NCBI GenBank assembly: GCA_024516155.1
Contig: JAJJXM010000025.1
Location: 62,001-126,000 of the forward strand
Direction: 5' to 3'
From: Pyronema omphalodes
Lineage: Eukaryota; Ascomycota; Pezizomycetes; Pezizales; Pyronemataceae
Length of the DNA stretch: 64,000 nucleotides
This document shows positions 20,272 through 32,233 of the stretch, in pieces. Made by a program: the position numbers and the translations under genes. Within the stretch, counting starts at the first letter, position 1, and each line of letters starts with the position of its first letter. The notes beneath the pieces are model-generated. The model saw only the letters and a program-made list of their open reading frames with translations, made no database searches and was not told where the DNA came from.

Positions 20272-22257
20272 ACACACCACACGGCAACGGCGACCCCCCC
20301 CCCCTGCATTCTCAACAACGAGCACCAAAACCCCCGGTTTTCTCATCGGATTCGGATTCGCAGCACTCTGTTACGTTATTCTCTGAATTTTCAGGGAATT
20401 CTACGTCGTTTTTGTTGACTTTTGTCGCAAAATCAGAGTTTTCACGAGTTTTGGCTTACCCCACCTCACGAAATGTCGCCAAAACAACGACAGAACAACG
20501 CCCAACGATCGAAACGGTCCGAAAACGCGTACAACGTTCTAGCCGACCCTCCACATGATGGATCCAATCCTACTTTTGATGGAAGAGATGGAAAAGTTGA
20601 TGAAGTTGATGGAAACTTCGCTGGAAAGCCCTTCCAGAGCGTGGTCTTGGCAGGATCACCAGTTCCTTCGGCTTCAACAAAGCAGAAACAGGCGACAACT
20701 GAACCCAGCCTGTTCAGTAAATACCGTCGTCAAATAGTATCTGCAGTTAATGAGGCAGCCTCGCATAATGACAACTATGCCACCCTTGACCAACTGTTTG
20801 CAGACAACTGGACCGAGTTCATAGGAGCCAGCTACCTGGGGGTACACCAGACCTATCAGGACACACAGCGACGCTTCAATACAGTCGAGGAATCCATACG
20901 CAACAACAACGACGCGATACACGGCAGCTTCGACGTCGTAATGACGAAATTAAACGATCTGCTCTTCGAAAACGCGACGCTGCGCAAAGCATACGACTCT
21001 ACACAGGCAGAAACAGCAGCTCTCAAGGCTGCTGTGAACGCCCTGACGAAGAAAATCGACGAACAGCAACAAGTCATTTCGGCGCCCCCCTCACCGAACC
21101 TCACGGCCTCTTCCTCCGCGATGGAAGAGATAACTATGCAACTGTCCGTTGTCCAACATGACATTCAGGATGTCCTGGACGCTGTTCGCAACCCTCCTGG
21201 CAAGAGAAAGCGAAGGGGAAGCGACCAGAACACCGAACCCACATCACCAACGACCAGAGTACCGGTCAACCACAAACCGAGAGCTGCATCACCGGTGCGA
21301 AGCCTGATGCACTCAAAACATGCGACTACCGCCGCCCAGGACAAGCTGGATGCACTCAAGCTTAAGTCCCCCCTACCTCTCCTCGCAATCACATCGACCG
21401 AAGCGACATCGGAACCTCACCCTGACAGTTCATCTGCTCAGGACACACCTCTACCCGACGCCCCAAGCACTGCCCCTGCTGAGACCAACGGATGGAAGAC
21501 TGTGGAGGCGAAGGCTACACAGAGGAAGAAGCAGAGAGCGCAGGAGACGAGACCGACGGCAGCGACACCCAGCAAGACCCCTACACCAAAGAATTGTGGC
21601 CGGGGAAAGAACACCCACCAACCCAGAACAACAACACCCTCTGCAAAGAAGACTTGGGCAGAAGTCGTCAAGAGCGGAGGCATCAACGTCCAGATTGTGC
21701 TGGGGAATGGCAATCTTGGACTGACAACACCACCGACAAGAAGGGGAGAGAGGCGAGGGGGAGCAGCGAGAAGGCTGAGGAAGAAGGAAGGAGAAGGGGA
21801 GAGAGGGGAGGAGAAGAGGGGCAGGGCGGGCCCGGGTGTCTCAAAGGGCAAAGAGTCAGAAGACACCGGCGGAGGAGCTGAGAGAGGAGAGGAGAGTGGG
21901 GGCGTAGGTGGCCCGGCGGCTGTTTAACTTTGCTTTGGTTTTGTTTTTGCTTTGTGGGGGAAATAAAGGCGGAAAAATGGTTAAAAACGGGAGGGGAAGG
22001 GTGGAGGAAATGGGGGAACGACCCGGCGAGGTGGCCTCCGAGCGTACAGGGCTCCTGGAACAGACGACGCTTGACGAACAAAAGGACAACGAGACTTGGG
22101 GGTCTACAACCCCACACCCTAACGACAAGCTCTGGGGCATACCCAGTGAGAGCTCGGCCTGACACCCGGGTTTCTTAATTTTGTATTTACTGTAGATTCC
22201 GCCATAACCTTACGGTTGGATGCGTGTATGAGTTAATAAATAAATAAATAAATAAAT
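20272..22257 (+). mobile_element. Family C element C2, full length, A-type tail
   Basis: The 5' terminus has CACACGGCAACGGCGA and an 11-base C-tract (20294-20304). The 5' UTR, complete ORF, 3' module, hairpin 22206-22217 and (TAAA)n tail (to 22257) are all present. The right flank is the copia fragment and the left flank is the truncated family C copy, so no matching duplication was found. Confidence 0.88.
20473..21927 (+). CDS. Family C ORF1-like coiled-coil protein, copy C2
   Basis: This is an intact 484-residue frame from the ATG of MSPKQRQNNAQRSKRSE to TAA 21925-21927. It has the same order as C1: N-terminal charged region, coiled coil (QRRFNTVEESIRNNNDAIHGSFDVV, cited in part; AETAALKAAVNALTKKIDEQ), basic GKRKRRGS, TWAEVVKSGG and an Arg/Gly-rich end. 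Between about residues 65 and 145 it differs clearly from C1 and C3 (for example HNDNYATLDQLFADNWTEF), so a variable segment is flanked by conserved ones. Confidence 0.85.
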   Translation: MSPKQRQNNAQRSKRSENAYNVLADPPHDGSNPTFDGRDGKVDEVDGNFAGKPFQSVVLAGSPVPSASTKQKQATTEPSLFSKYRRQIVSAVNEAASHNDNYATLDQLFADNWTEFIGASYLGVHQTYQDTQRRFNTVEESIRNNNDAIHGSFDVVMTKLNDLLFENATLRKAYDSTQAETAALKAAVNALTKKIDEQQQVISAPPSPNLTASSSAMEEITMQLSVVQHDIQDVLDAVRNPPGKRKRRGSDQNTEPTSPTTRVPVNHKPRAASPVRSLMHSKHATTAAQDKLDALKLKSPLPLLAITSTEATSEPHPDSSSAQDTPLPDAPSTAPAETNGWKTVEAKATQRKKQRAQETRPTAATPSKTPTPKNCGRGKNTHQPRTTTPSAKKTWAEVVKSGGINVQIVLGNGNLGLTTPPTRRGERRGGAARRLRKKEGEGERGEEKRGRAGPGVSKGKESEDTGGGAERGEESGGVGGPAAV

Positions 22258-22392
22258 CAAGACAGAATTGTCAATGTATAGTTAGAGTGAGGCAGCATGA
22301 AGGCTGGTCCGACTCGAAGATAACGTGAAAGAGACTACACCGTGTGGCCGTGAAAGGTCCTACAGCGGTGACATGGAAAAAGGTTGGGGTGA

Positions 22393-23036
22393 TCATTTGT
22401 ACATACTCTGAATGAGGGCGTCTATCTCATGTGATATGAGCGCTGACGCATTCTCATCACCTCCTTCAATGATATCAGGGAAACAGTCAGATATTGCCTT
22501 GATGATTTCCTCTGATGTATTTGGACGTCCTTCAGAATCGAAGGCATTATTTTCCTCTAAGAAGACGACGTTGGAAGCGCGCACGACAGAACGTGAATTG
22601 AAGTCATAGATGCGCCAAATCTTTGACGACTCTGTGTACCCAACCATCATACTGTGTGACGCGCGTGCGCTCCAGTTCTTGTCTGTCCTCTGCTCCTTCG
22701 GTATATGCTCGAAGACCGTGCAACCGAATCTTCGAAGGTGTAGCAGCTGAGGCGGCCTGTGAAACAGGGCCTCATGAGGACTTAGCCAGCCTTTGAGCGT
22801 CCTAGTCGGAGATATCGAGTGTAGGTAGACCGCCGTGTTGACAGCCGCAGGCCAGAAGCGATGAGGAACTTGGGCGTCTAGTAGCATGGAACGTGCTTTG
22901 CCGTTGATTGTCTGAATGAATCTCTCGGCAGTCCCGTTTTTATGCTGTGTGAAGGGTGGTGAGGGTTCGAACGAGATACCGTTTTTCGCCAGGAAAGAAC
23001 GGCACTGTTGATTGTTAAATTCCCCTGTGCCATTAT
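22393..23036 (-). pseudogene. Copia integrase core, C-terminal part
   Basis: This is the continuation of the integrase after the family B insertion: FRCDNGTGEFNN carries the second catalytic Asp and HKNGTAERFIQTING the Glu. Typical copia integrase text follows (PHRFWPAAVNTAVYLHSISP, RRFGCTVFEHIPKEQR). The frame ends at a TGA at 22393-22395, before any RT domain. Whether that stop is native or a lesion cannot be told. All three residues of the DDE set can be seen across the two pieces. Confidence 0.82.
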
Positions 23037-23483
23037 CACACCTGAACCGAACACCACACAGCAACCGCTGACCCCCCCCTGCATTTGCGACAACAACAAC
23101 GATTTCCCCGATTTTCGAATCGGCAATCGATTTCTTACCTCGGAATTACCCCGAATCTCGATTTTCGGAACCCAGCTACCGTTTACCGTTGAGATTCAGC
23201 GGAAAAACGCGATTCTGGGACCTCTGGGCCGGATTCCGGGCACTTTCATCAACGCCGCTCCACCACCCGCCCCCCAATCATCAAACCGACCTTATTTTCG
23301 GTTTCGGCATACCGAAATCCCCCCCCCCCCAAATCCCCCCCCCCACCAGCAGCACTGGTTGTGGTGATCCCCCAAATTTCCCCCCCTCCGGACCCCTTTC
23401 CTCGCAAGACATTTTCGTGCTCGCTTAGCAAGAGCCTCCTCACGTGACTCTTCGCCATCGCTTACCTCACCACCGGTTAAGCG

Positions 23484-25193
23484 ATGGACGCTAACGCACC
23501 CATCCCCGCCACGCCCTCGCGTATGCAGGTACCCGAGAATATTTTTAGCCCCGACGAGCTTTCCCGAATCAACGCCCCGCACGCTGGCTCCTCCGCCATC
23601 GCGACCTCTAAGAAATCAACGACCGTCTCCGGAAAAGTCACCAAACCCCCCACCAAAAAATCCGCCTCTAGACTTGACCTCGACCTCCTCCGCAAAAATG
23701 TCACCCGACCGAAAACAAACACCCACGTGAACCTCGATGGGACCCCCGTCGAAACAATGCCGACCGCCATGGACACTGACAGTTGCCCCGACACCGACTC
23801 CGAATCCGACTCTGACCTGAACCTCAACGACAGCCAGCACGCAATAACTGCTTCCGACGTCAACACCAACCCCCAGCCTCAGCCCGACAACAACCTCCTC
23901 TCAGCCATCGCCACTATGATTTCGAAAAACACCAACGACGCGCTCCGACCTATTGTCCATTCCATCGACACCATCAACAAAAGACTCGACAAAATCACAA
24001 AACCCAGCCCGCCCCCTCCGACACAGCCCCAACGTCAACCCCACCCCGAACAAACGACCACCGCCAACTCACCCCCCGACGACCTCCAATACTGGAAAGA
24101 ACGATGCCGACTCCTGGAAAACGCCCTTCGCCACCACAACATCGCCATACCGACCTCCACCACTACTCGCCGCCACAACCCCCCCACGACCACTCACCAG
24201 CCGTGGACCTCCGGCACAACCGTCGCTGACCTCTCCTTCCCCGCCCACGCCCCCAAAAGCAACCCCCCCGCTAAACCGCACCCCCGACGCCAACGCACCC
24301 GCCCCCAGTCCCTCATGATACCCTTCCCACACCCTGCGGAAATCGACGTCAATACCAAAGCCCAACTGGGAAGGGCGATCAACGCTGCACTGACCCAGAC
24401 ACAGGCGCCGCCTCACATGGCTGTCGCCACGATCAGACAAGCCACATCAGGGAACCTCATCGTGACCATGACAGACGGCACCACTGAATCCGAGCTGACC
24501 GAGAACCTAGGGACCATACACACAGCGACGCGACAGGTCAACACCTCCATCGCCGCACCCCGCCTGAACGAGCGGTGGTATAAGCTCGCAGTTCATGGAA
24601 TCCCCACGAGCCAATACCCCGACTCCCCCGACGGAATGCGCTCCCTCCAGGAGGAGATCGAACGCAGCAACAGACCTGTCACCCTGGCGCAACCCCCCCG
24701 ATATATGACGACCGCGGAGAAACGTGTGGGCAAGGAAGCGTCCAGTGTGGTTATTGCGGTACGTACCGCCGAAGAGCTCGCACTCCTGAAGCGCAAACGA
24801 GTCATGGTACTCTTCGAGCCCCGAAGAGTCACCGAGTACCACTCTGCCCGACGGACCGACCAGTGTCGGCGCTGCTTGCTCTTTGGCCACCACTACACCA
24901 ACTGCACTGGACCGCAAGGCCCCACCTGCGGCATCTGCGGCCAGAACCACCCCACGGACGACCACGCCTGCAACGACTGCCCCCAAAGCAAAGGTAAGAG
25001 TTGTGAGCACACTAGATACCATTGCAAAAACTGCGCGGACGCCAACCTCCCCGACCTCGACCACCCAGGCTTCAGCAAGCAATGCCCCGTACGCATCCGC
25101 ATATTCAAAGAAGCCTGGACAGCGTCACAAAACCCCGCCGCCGCCCCACCCAACCCAGCCGACAGAGACACCGAGATGAACGCCCATGTCTAG
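23484..25193 (+). CDS. Family B ORF1, copy B1 (569 aa)
   Basis: This is an intact frame from the conserved start MDANAPIPATPSRMQ to TAG 25191-25193. It has the same layout as the B0 ORF1: a low-complexity acidic N-terminus, the LGRAINAALTQTQAPPHMA block, RLNERWYKLAVHGIP, and three Cys/His knuckles (CRRCLLFGHHYTNC, CGICGQNHPTDDHAC, and CKNC with a distal C). The stop overlaps the ORF2 start as ATGTCTAG (25186-25193). Confidence 0.93.
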   Translation: MDANAPIPATPSRMQVPENIFSPDELSRINAPHAGSSAIATSKKSTTVSGKVTKPPTKKSASRLDLDLLRKNVTRPKTNTHVNLDGTPVETMPTAMDTDSCPDTDSESDSDLNLNDSQHAITASDVNTNPQPQPDNNLLSAIATMISKNTNDALRPIVHSIDTINKRLDKITKPSPPPPTQPQRQPHPEQTTTANSPPDDLQYWKERCRLLENALRHHNIAIPTSTTTRRHNPPTTTHQPWTSGTTVADLSFPAHAPKSNPPAKPHPRRQRTRPQSLMIPFPHPAEIDVNTKAQLGRAINAALTQTQAPPHMAVATIRQATSGNLIVTMTDGTTESELTENLGTIHTATRQVNTSIAAPRLNERWYKLAVHGIPTSQYPDSPDGMRSLQEEIERSNRPVTLAQPPRYMTTAEKRVGKEASSVVIAVRTAEELALLKRKRVMVLFEPRRVTEYHSARRTDQCRRCLLFGHHYTNCTGPQGPTCGICGQNHPTDDHACNDCPQSKGKSCEHTRYHCKNCADANLPDLDHPGFSKQCPVRIRIFKEAWTASQNPAAAPPNPADRDTEMNAHV

Positions 25194-28100
25194 CTACAAC
25201 AGACTGGCAGCAACCATACGGATCGTCTCCCACAACGTGAACCGACAACGAACAGCACTCGATGCGCTGCTGAAGAGCGCACACAACACAGCCGACATAA
25301 TCCTAATACAAGAAATTCACATTACCGATATAACATACGCCACCACACACCCATAGTTCACACTGGTCTTGCCACCGCGTGGGGATAGAACCACCAACAG
25401 AACAGCCGCCTATGTGACCAGGACAAACCCATACCTCAGGGTTTCTCAGCGCACCGATATATGCGCGGATCCTGACCTCCAGGTCCTTGAGGTAGGCACT
25501 GACTTAATTCCTTCTTTCTTTCTTCTTAATATGTACAACGAAAAACACCCCGAAAGCAATATTTATACCATCCCGAGAGCCCTCACCCCCCTCCCCCTCC
25601 CCCGCAGGTGCATCATCACAGGTGACCTCAACGCTCACCATGCCCTGTGGAACTCCTCCACACGTTCCCCCACCCGCGCCACCGAAATAGTTGACCTCAT
25701 CGAACAACGAGACTGGACCCTCGTGTCCGTCCCTGACATTCCCACCTACTACTACAACCAAGGCCGCAGTTCTTCCGTCCTCGACCTGACCCTAGCATCG
25801 CCCCACATGGCAGAGGAAACAACCAACTGGGCAATTGACGACGACAACGCTACGGGATCTGACCACGAAGTCATACGTTTCGAAGTGCACACAACCCACC
25901 CAGACGCTGAAACAACCCCCCCAACAAACCGACTGAACTGGAAAAAGACGGATTGGGAGCTCTTCGCCGAAACCCTCCGTGCCTCGTGCTTAGCCCTCAC
26001 ACCATCATGGACACAATACCGCAACCACCCTACCACAGACAACCTCGATGCGTGGGCAGAGTCAATACGTGATGCCATCCTCAATGCCGCGACTACGTCC
26101 ACCCCCGTACTACAAGTGACCCCACAATCGAAAAGATGGTGGACCGCAGAAGTCACCGAGGCAAGGAAAAAGATGACCAAAGCAAGACGTAAGTGGAAAC
26201 GCAAACGTGACGATAGATCCCACCTAAACTACAAACGACACCGAAACGAATACCACAGGTCCATCCGAACGGCGAAAGATGCAAAGTGGAAGGAATATCT
26301 TTCCCAAGCCGAAGGACCCGATGTGTGGCAGGCGTTTAGGTACACCAACCCTCGGCGTGCTCAGCTAACACCAAACCTCCGCGCAACGATAAACGGCCAA
26401 GAAACAATCTGCAGCTCCTTCGACGCAAAGGTAGAGGCCTTCCAGAAGTTGTTTCCCCCGCCGCCGCCACCACCGCCCCCGTCCATCCTCCCCCCACGCC
26501 GCGAGCTGCAGTGGACAACCTTTACACCGACAGAGGTAGAAACAGCGATATTCTCCTCCTCGCCGAAGAAGGCGCCCGGACCCGATGGGCTCACATTCGC
26601 CTGCCTGCGCCAGGCATACCTTGCCATCCCCGAACACATGAACAACCTCTACGCCACATTAGGGACGGCAGGCTACCATCCGCGATGCTGGCGCCAGGCC
26701 ACCACAGTCATTATCGCCAAACCTAACAAGCCGGATTACAGCAATCCAAAGGCATACCGCCCAAATGCGCTCCTAAACTGCCTTGGGAAGACCCTCGAAA
26801 AACTAATGGCCACTCGCCTAGGCACGATGGCAGACTCTCACGACTTACTACATAGGGACCAAATAGGTGGACGCCCGCAGAGATCAGCAATTGACGCGGC
26901 GATGGCGCTGGTGCACGACGTCGAGATTGGGAAATCTCACGGAATGCTAACCTCTGCCCTCTTCCTCGATGTTCGTGGAGCGTTCGACAACGTCTCTGCT
27001 GACCGCCTCCAACAAACATTACGACAACTCGGGTGCCCGAGACCAGTAGTATCGTGGTGCCAGTCTTTCCTCGCAGATCGCACGATCGCTCTGGCGTTCG
27101 ATGGGCGAACTGACACGCAACGCCCAGTGCAAACAGGCATCCCACAAGGTTCCCCTGCCTCCCCCATACTTTTCTTATTATACCTCCGCCCATTATTCGA
27201 CGAACTAGCGAAGACACACCCGTACGCCTGGACACCTAGCTACATTGACGACGTAGCGATCGTCGTCCAGGGACGCACCAGAAAAGCGAACGCCCGCGCA
27301 CTTGAGAACATTACGAAAACAGCCTTCCGGTGGGCCGACGCAAACGCCGTTGCATTTGACGATGCCAAATCAGAGCTCCTGCATTTCCACTGGGCACGCA
27401 CCGACAGTATCACTGAGGAGGAAAAAGTTAAGTTACCAAACGGTACAGTTATCACACCGGGAACACAAGGAGGAGAGAAGGATGTTGTGAGGTGGATAGG
27501 CCTGTATTTAGATAGGAAACTTAACTTTAGAAAACATGTAGCTAGACGAGTAACCGCCGCGCAAAGAACTCTGAACGCACTGTGCAGGTTAGCACGGTAC
27601 GAAACAGGTCTGTCCCCCGCTGCTACAAGACTAATCTACCAGGCGTGTGTCCAGTCGAGAGCAGACTACGGCGCAGAGATATGGTGAAACCAGCAAAAAG
27701 ACCTTGCCCACACCCTCCAGAATCAACAGAACACCGCCCTCCGCAGGATTCTCAACGCCTTCACCTCTACTCCGATCCTGGCCCTCCACAACGAATCCGC
27801 ACTCCCCCCCGTCACAATACGTCTTGACAACCGCCAGCGGAAATACGCCCTGCGCACCCTCACTCTACCCGCTTCGCATCCTATCATCACACGCTGCCCC
27901 GTCTCGTTCCCCGCCCCGAGTATCGAGGATGCCTCCATCAACCCGGACACCGAGTACGACCACCCGTGGCACGTCCCAGGACAAGCCCCGTCCCGCCTCC
28001 TGCACGTCATCAGCACCCTCTCCTCGTGGGTCCAACCAAACGCCGAAATCGAGAACACCTCCCAAAACATCCCCGATGACGACCTCGCCCCTACATTAAC

Positions 28101-29106
28101 GATCGACATCTCCTCCTCCCCGAAGGCTGACGCTGCCGACGACCACCTCCTCCTCCTCCACGCCCTTCGCCAACGATCGGATACTATCCTACTGTACACG
28201 GACGGCTCTCAACTTGACGGCATAACAGGCGCGGGATACACCATCCCCCACGGGCTGCCACGACCTGTCGACTCCATAGTGCCCATGGGCGACAGAACGG
28301 AAGTCTTCGACGCGGAAGTTATGGCCATCCACGAAGGCCTCCGGACATGCCTGAGACATATTCGACGCAACGACCTATACGACAAACACATCCACGTTTT
28401 CACAGACAACCAGGCCGCTATACATCGAGCCTCTCACCTCCGTCGAGGCCCCGGCCAGGAGCTCGCCTGGGCCATCCACAACACCGCTCACGACCTTCAC
28501 GCTTACGGTACCTCAATTACCATCCACTGGGTCCCAGGACACACCAGCGTCCCCGGAAACGAAGCCGCCGACGAACTGGCCCGACAGGCGACAACAGTAC
28601 CGCCACGCCGACGAATACCGATATCCCTCACTTGGCTGCGCCGCCGCGCTCGAGAAAGGTACACCGAAGACTGGGCTACCTGGTTCACCTCTTCCCCCCG
28701 ACCGCGCACGTACGCCGCCACTCACCGCCGCAAAATGGACACTGCGTACACCGAAAACCCCCGCTGGATATCGACTGCAATCCTGGGTCTTCGCACCGGC
28801 CACGGGTACTTCCTCAACTGCTTGGCCCACCCTCCATCCGACGCATACCCCTCCCGCAGCTGCAGCTGCCCAATCCACCCACCGCAGACGCCTCGACACC
28901 TCCTCCTGAGCTGCCCCGAATTCCAGGCCGCTCGCTCCACACTCAGGAAGGACCTCAAACTCAGACAACACTCCCGGATCAACCTAAACACCATTCTGGA
29001 CACCCCCTCCGGCACCAAGGCTCCTTCCACCTTTATCTCTGCAACCAAGGTTGCTACCTCGACCTGGGCACACTCCCGGCTAGAGAAGCCTCGCAGAAGG
29101 GGATAG
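25186..29106 (+). pseudogene. Family B ORF2, copy B1, two stops
   Basis: The frame matches the B0 ORF2 along its full length, with two in-frame stops: TCG to TAG at 25354-25356 in the endonuclease and TGG to TGA at 27685-27687 after the RT. YIDD, YTDGSQ, FTDNQAA, WVPGHTSVPGNEAADELARQ and CSCPIHPPQTPRHLLLSC are preserved. No frameshift was found between the stops. The end is at 29104-29106. Confidence 0.9.
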
Positions 29107-29960
29107 ACCCCTACCGCTGACTACACTGACCGCAGTACCTTAGGACCTTTCGCGCGCGCTGATTTTGCAGTGCTTTCTTACTTAGGATTTTTGTTTTGTA
29201 AAAAAAAAAAAAAAAAGGGGACAAGCAGAAGGGGAAGGTAGAGGAGGGATAGGCGGAGAGAAAGGGAGCGGGCACGCGGTGACGGGATCGGGCTGGGGTC
29301 GTTGCGTGGGTCTGCTTGGGGCTCGGGTGTTTTGAGTCTTGCTTTCTTCTTGTTTTCTGTTGTTTTTCTTTTCTTTGTCTTTCAATTGTTTGTCTTACGG
29401 GTTGGAGTTGTTTATGGTGCGACGGATGAGAAGGGAACGGAGGGTGGAATGGTGCACAGGAAGGGAGATGAAGGGGACGGAAGGCGAGGGAGGGCAGACG
29501 AGTTTCTTTTGTACTTTCCTTTGTTTGGGTGCGACGATGTTTTTCTTATGTTCGAAGGGCGGGAGGAGTGCGAGGCGTTGCGAAAGGAGAGAGAGGGGCA
29601 CGGGGAAGGAGCAGAGGAGGGCGGCGGGAGTTATCTTTTTCTTTTGTACGCGGAGGAAACAAAGGCGGTAAAATGGCTAAACATGGGAAGGGGAAGGGAG
29701 GAGGAAAGGGAGGAGCCCGGCGAGGCGGCCTCTGTGCAAGCAGGGCACTTGGAACATCAGACGCGCTTGGACAAGAAACCCCCGAAGTATACAGTGGGGA
29801 CAGACCCCACAACCACAACGATCAAGAGGAGGAGACTGGTAGAGGTGGAGACGAGGTTTTTGCTTTTACATTTCTTTCTTCTTCTCTTTTGTATTTATCT
29901 GTCCCTTGTCATAACCTTCGGGTTGCAAACAAGTAATGAGAGAACAAACAAACAAACAAA
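29107..29960 (+). other. Family B 3' UTR and tail of B1
   Basis: No gene is seen. About 95 bases after the stop comes an A-tract (near 29200-29216). Purine-rich sequence, the G-run cluster, the GAGG-CGG-CCTC hairpin, the AACC-TTCG-GGTT hairpin (29913-29924) and the (CAAA)n tail ending at 29960 follow. It also carries about 60 bases near 29500-29560 that are absent from B0 but present in the B2 and B3 3' UTRs. Confidence 0.78.
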
Positions 29961-31437
29961 CCACCTACTACTACAACCAAGGCCGCAGTTCTTCCGTCCT
30001 CGACCTGACCCTAGCATCGCCCAACATGGCAGAGGAAACAATCAACTGCGCAATTGACGACGACAACGCTACGGGATCTGACCATGAAGTCATAAGATTC
30101 GAAGTGCACACAACCCACCCAGACGCTGAAACAACCCCCCCAACAAACCGACTGAACAGGAAAAAGACGGATTGGGAGCTCTTCGCCGAAACCCTCCGTG
30201 CCTCGTGCTTAGCCCTCACACCATCATGGACACAATACCGCAACCACCCTACCACAGACAACCTCGATGCGTGGACGGAGTCAATACGTGATGCCATCCT
30301 TAATGCCGCGACTACGTCCACCCCCGTACTACAAGTGACCCCACAATCGAAAAGATGGTGGACCGCAGAAGTCACCGAGGCAAGGAAAAAGATGACCAAA
30401 GCAAGACGTAAGTGGAAACGCAAACGTGACGATAGATCCCACCTAAACTACAAACAACACCGAAACGAATACCACAGGACCATTCGAACGGCGAAAGATG
30501 TAAAGTGGAAGGAATATCTTTCCCAAGCCGAAGGACCCGATGTGTGGCAGGCGTTTAGGTTCACCAACCCTCGGCGTGCTCAGCTAAGACCAAACCTCCG
30601 CGCAATGATAAACGGCCAAGAAACAATCTGCAGCTCCTTCGACGCAAAGGTAGAGGCCTTCCAACAGTTGTTTCCCCCGCCGCCGCCACCACCGCCTCCG
30701 TCCGTCCTCCCCCCGCGCCGCGAGTTGCAGTGGACAACCTTCACACCGACAGAGGTAGAAACAGCGATATTCTCCTCCTCGCCGACGAAGGCGCCCGGAC
30801 CCGATGGGCTCACATTCGCCTGCCTGCGCCAAGCATACCTTGCCATCCCCAAACACATGAACAACCTCTACGCCACATTAGGGACGGTAGGCTACCATCC
30901 GCGATGCTGGCGCCAGGCCACCACAGTCATTATCGCCAAACCTAACAAGCCGGATTACAGCAATCCAAAGGCATACCGTCCGATTGCGCTCCTAAACTGC
31001 CTTGGGAAGACCCTCGAAAAACTAATGGCCACTCGCCTAGGCACGATGGCAGACTCTCACGACTTACTACATAGGGACCAAATAGGTGGACGCCCGCAGA
31101 GATCAGCAATTGACGCGGCGATGGCGCTGGTGCACGATGTTGAGATTGGGAAATTTCACGGAATGCTAACCTCTGCCCTCTTCCTCGATGTTCGTGGAGC
31201 GTTCGACAACGTCTCTGCTGACCGCCTCCAACAAACATTACGACAGCTTGGGTGCCCGCGACCAGTAGTATCGTGGTGCCAGTCTTTCCTCGCAGATCGC
31301 ACGATCGCTCTAGCGTTCGACGGGCGAACTGACACGCAACGCCCAGTGCAAACAGGCATCCCACAAGGTTCCCCTGCATCCCCCATACTTTTCTTATTAT
31401 ACCTCCGCCCATTATTCGACGAACTAGAGCAGGTACA

Positions 31438-31966
31438 TGTCACGGCACACGGCTGACGAGCCGTTGTGTTGCGTCATCATGTTGTCGTGGTTGTTGATCG
31501 ACATCGTGCCGTTGTCTTGCCGTGTTGTGTTGCCGTTGTGTTGTTGTATTGTTATGTGTGCCGTGCCATTGTGACTGAGAGAATGATTGATGATGGATGA
31601 CGTACCACGAGCTGGAGAGCTGTGGCGTCGCAGGTGAATCGATGGAGAACGGAAGCTCATGTAGCGATGATTGTATGACGGCCCAGCAAGAGTGCTGGCC
31701 GCCCCTTTGTACATAAGGAGGCTTGCCTCCCCGTTGTCGAGATTCTCCATCGAACGTCTTGTGTCTTCTCCTTGCTCCTAATATAAGATTTCTCCTCCTA
31801 AGTCCTACGTCACTCTTGTCCTTGTCCCTGTCCCTGTTTAGTGTGCCGTCCGTCTGACGAGCACTTCGGTCCTTGTCCTGCCGTTCCCCGTCCCGGAACC
31901 TGCCTAGTCCCTCTTGCCGGTAGTGTTCAGTGTGTCCCTTGAACGTCCGTTCTCGTGTCCCTGACA
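31438..31966 (+). repeat. Left LTR of gypsy (529 bp)
   Basis: It starts TGTCACGGCACACGG and ends GTGTCCCTGACA. It matches 37315-37843 with one difference seen. It contains the putative promoter and the self-primer described separately. Its minus-strand open frame is unrelated to coding. Confidence 0.95.
31710..31757 (+). promoter_or_regulatory. Putative LTR promoter and transcript start / self-primer
   Basis: A TATA-like TACATAAG lies at 31710-31717. About 32-39 bases downstream, ATCGAACGT (31749-31757) is the reverse complement of the sequence just inside the element after the LTR (ACGTTCGAT, 31969-31977). If transcription starts near 31749, the RNA 5' end could pair with the primer-binding site. 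This spacing is what a self-primed (Tf1-like) element requires. The transcript start is inferred. Confidence 0.45.
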
Positions 31967-31980
31967 TTACGTTCGATCGA
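31967..31980 (+). other. Putative primer-binding site, self-priming type
   Basis: The sequence directly after the left LTR is TTACGTTCGATCGA. It does not start with the TGG expected for pairing to a tRNA CCA end. Nine bases (31969-31977) are complementary to the LTR stretch 31749-31757. Confidence 0.45.
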
Positions 31981-32233
31981 TTAACTATTCAACCGACACG
32001 CATCAACCGCACCGGTTCTGCCTGGACCTACGCACTAAAACAAGCTCTTGAAACGCACACCTTACACGAAACCTTTGGGATCCCCGACAGATTCGCTGGC
32101 GCAGTGCGAAGAACCATCCGACGAGCAGAAAATAACTGCTACCTTGTGGTCCGCTGGCAACTCCAGGACTACACTTATCAGGAGCACATCCGCCGCACCA
32201 TCAGACTCAAGCCAATCCTCAGAGCCCGCCAGA

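Noticed and set aside
19197..20318. Start codon at 20318 for the minus-strand family C gene
   Set aside because: The first 15-20 residues would come from the opposite strand of the adjacent C2 5' end. Homology begins near 20271.
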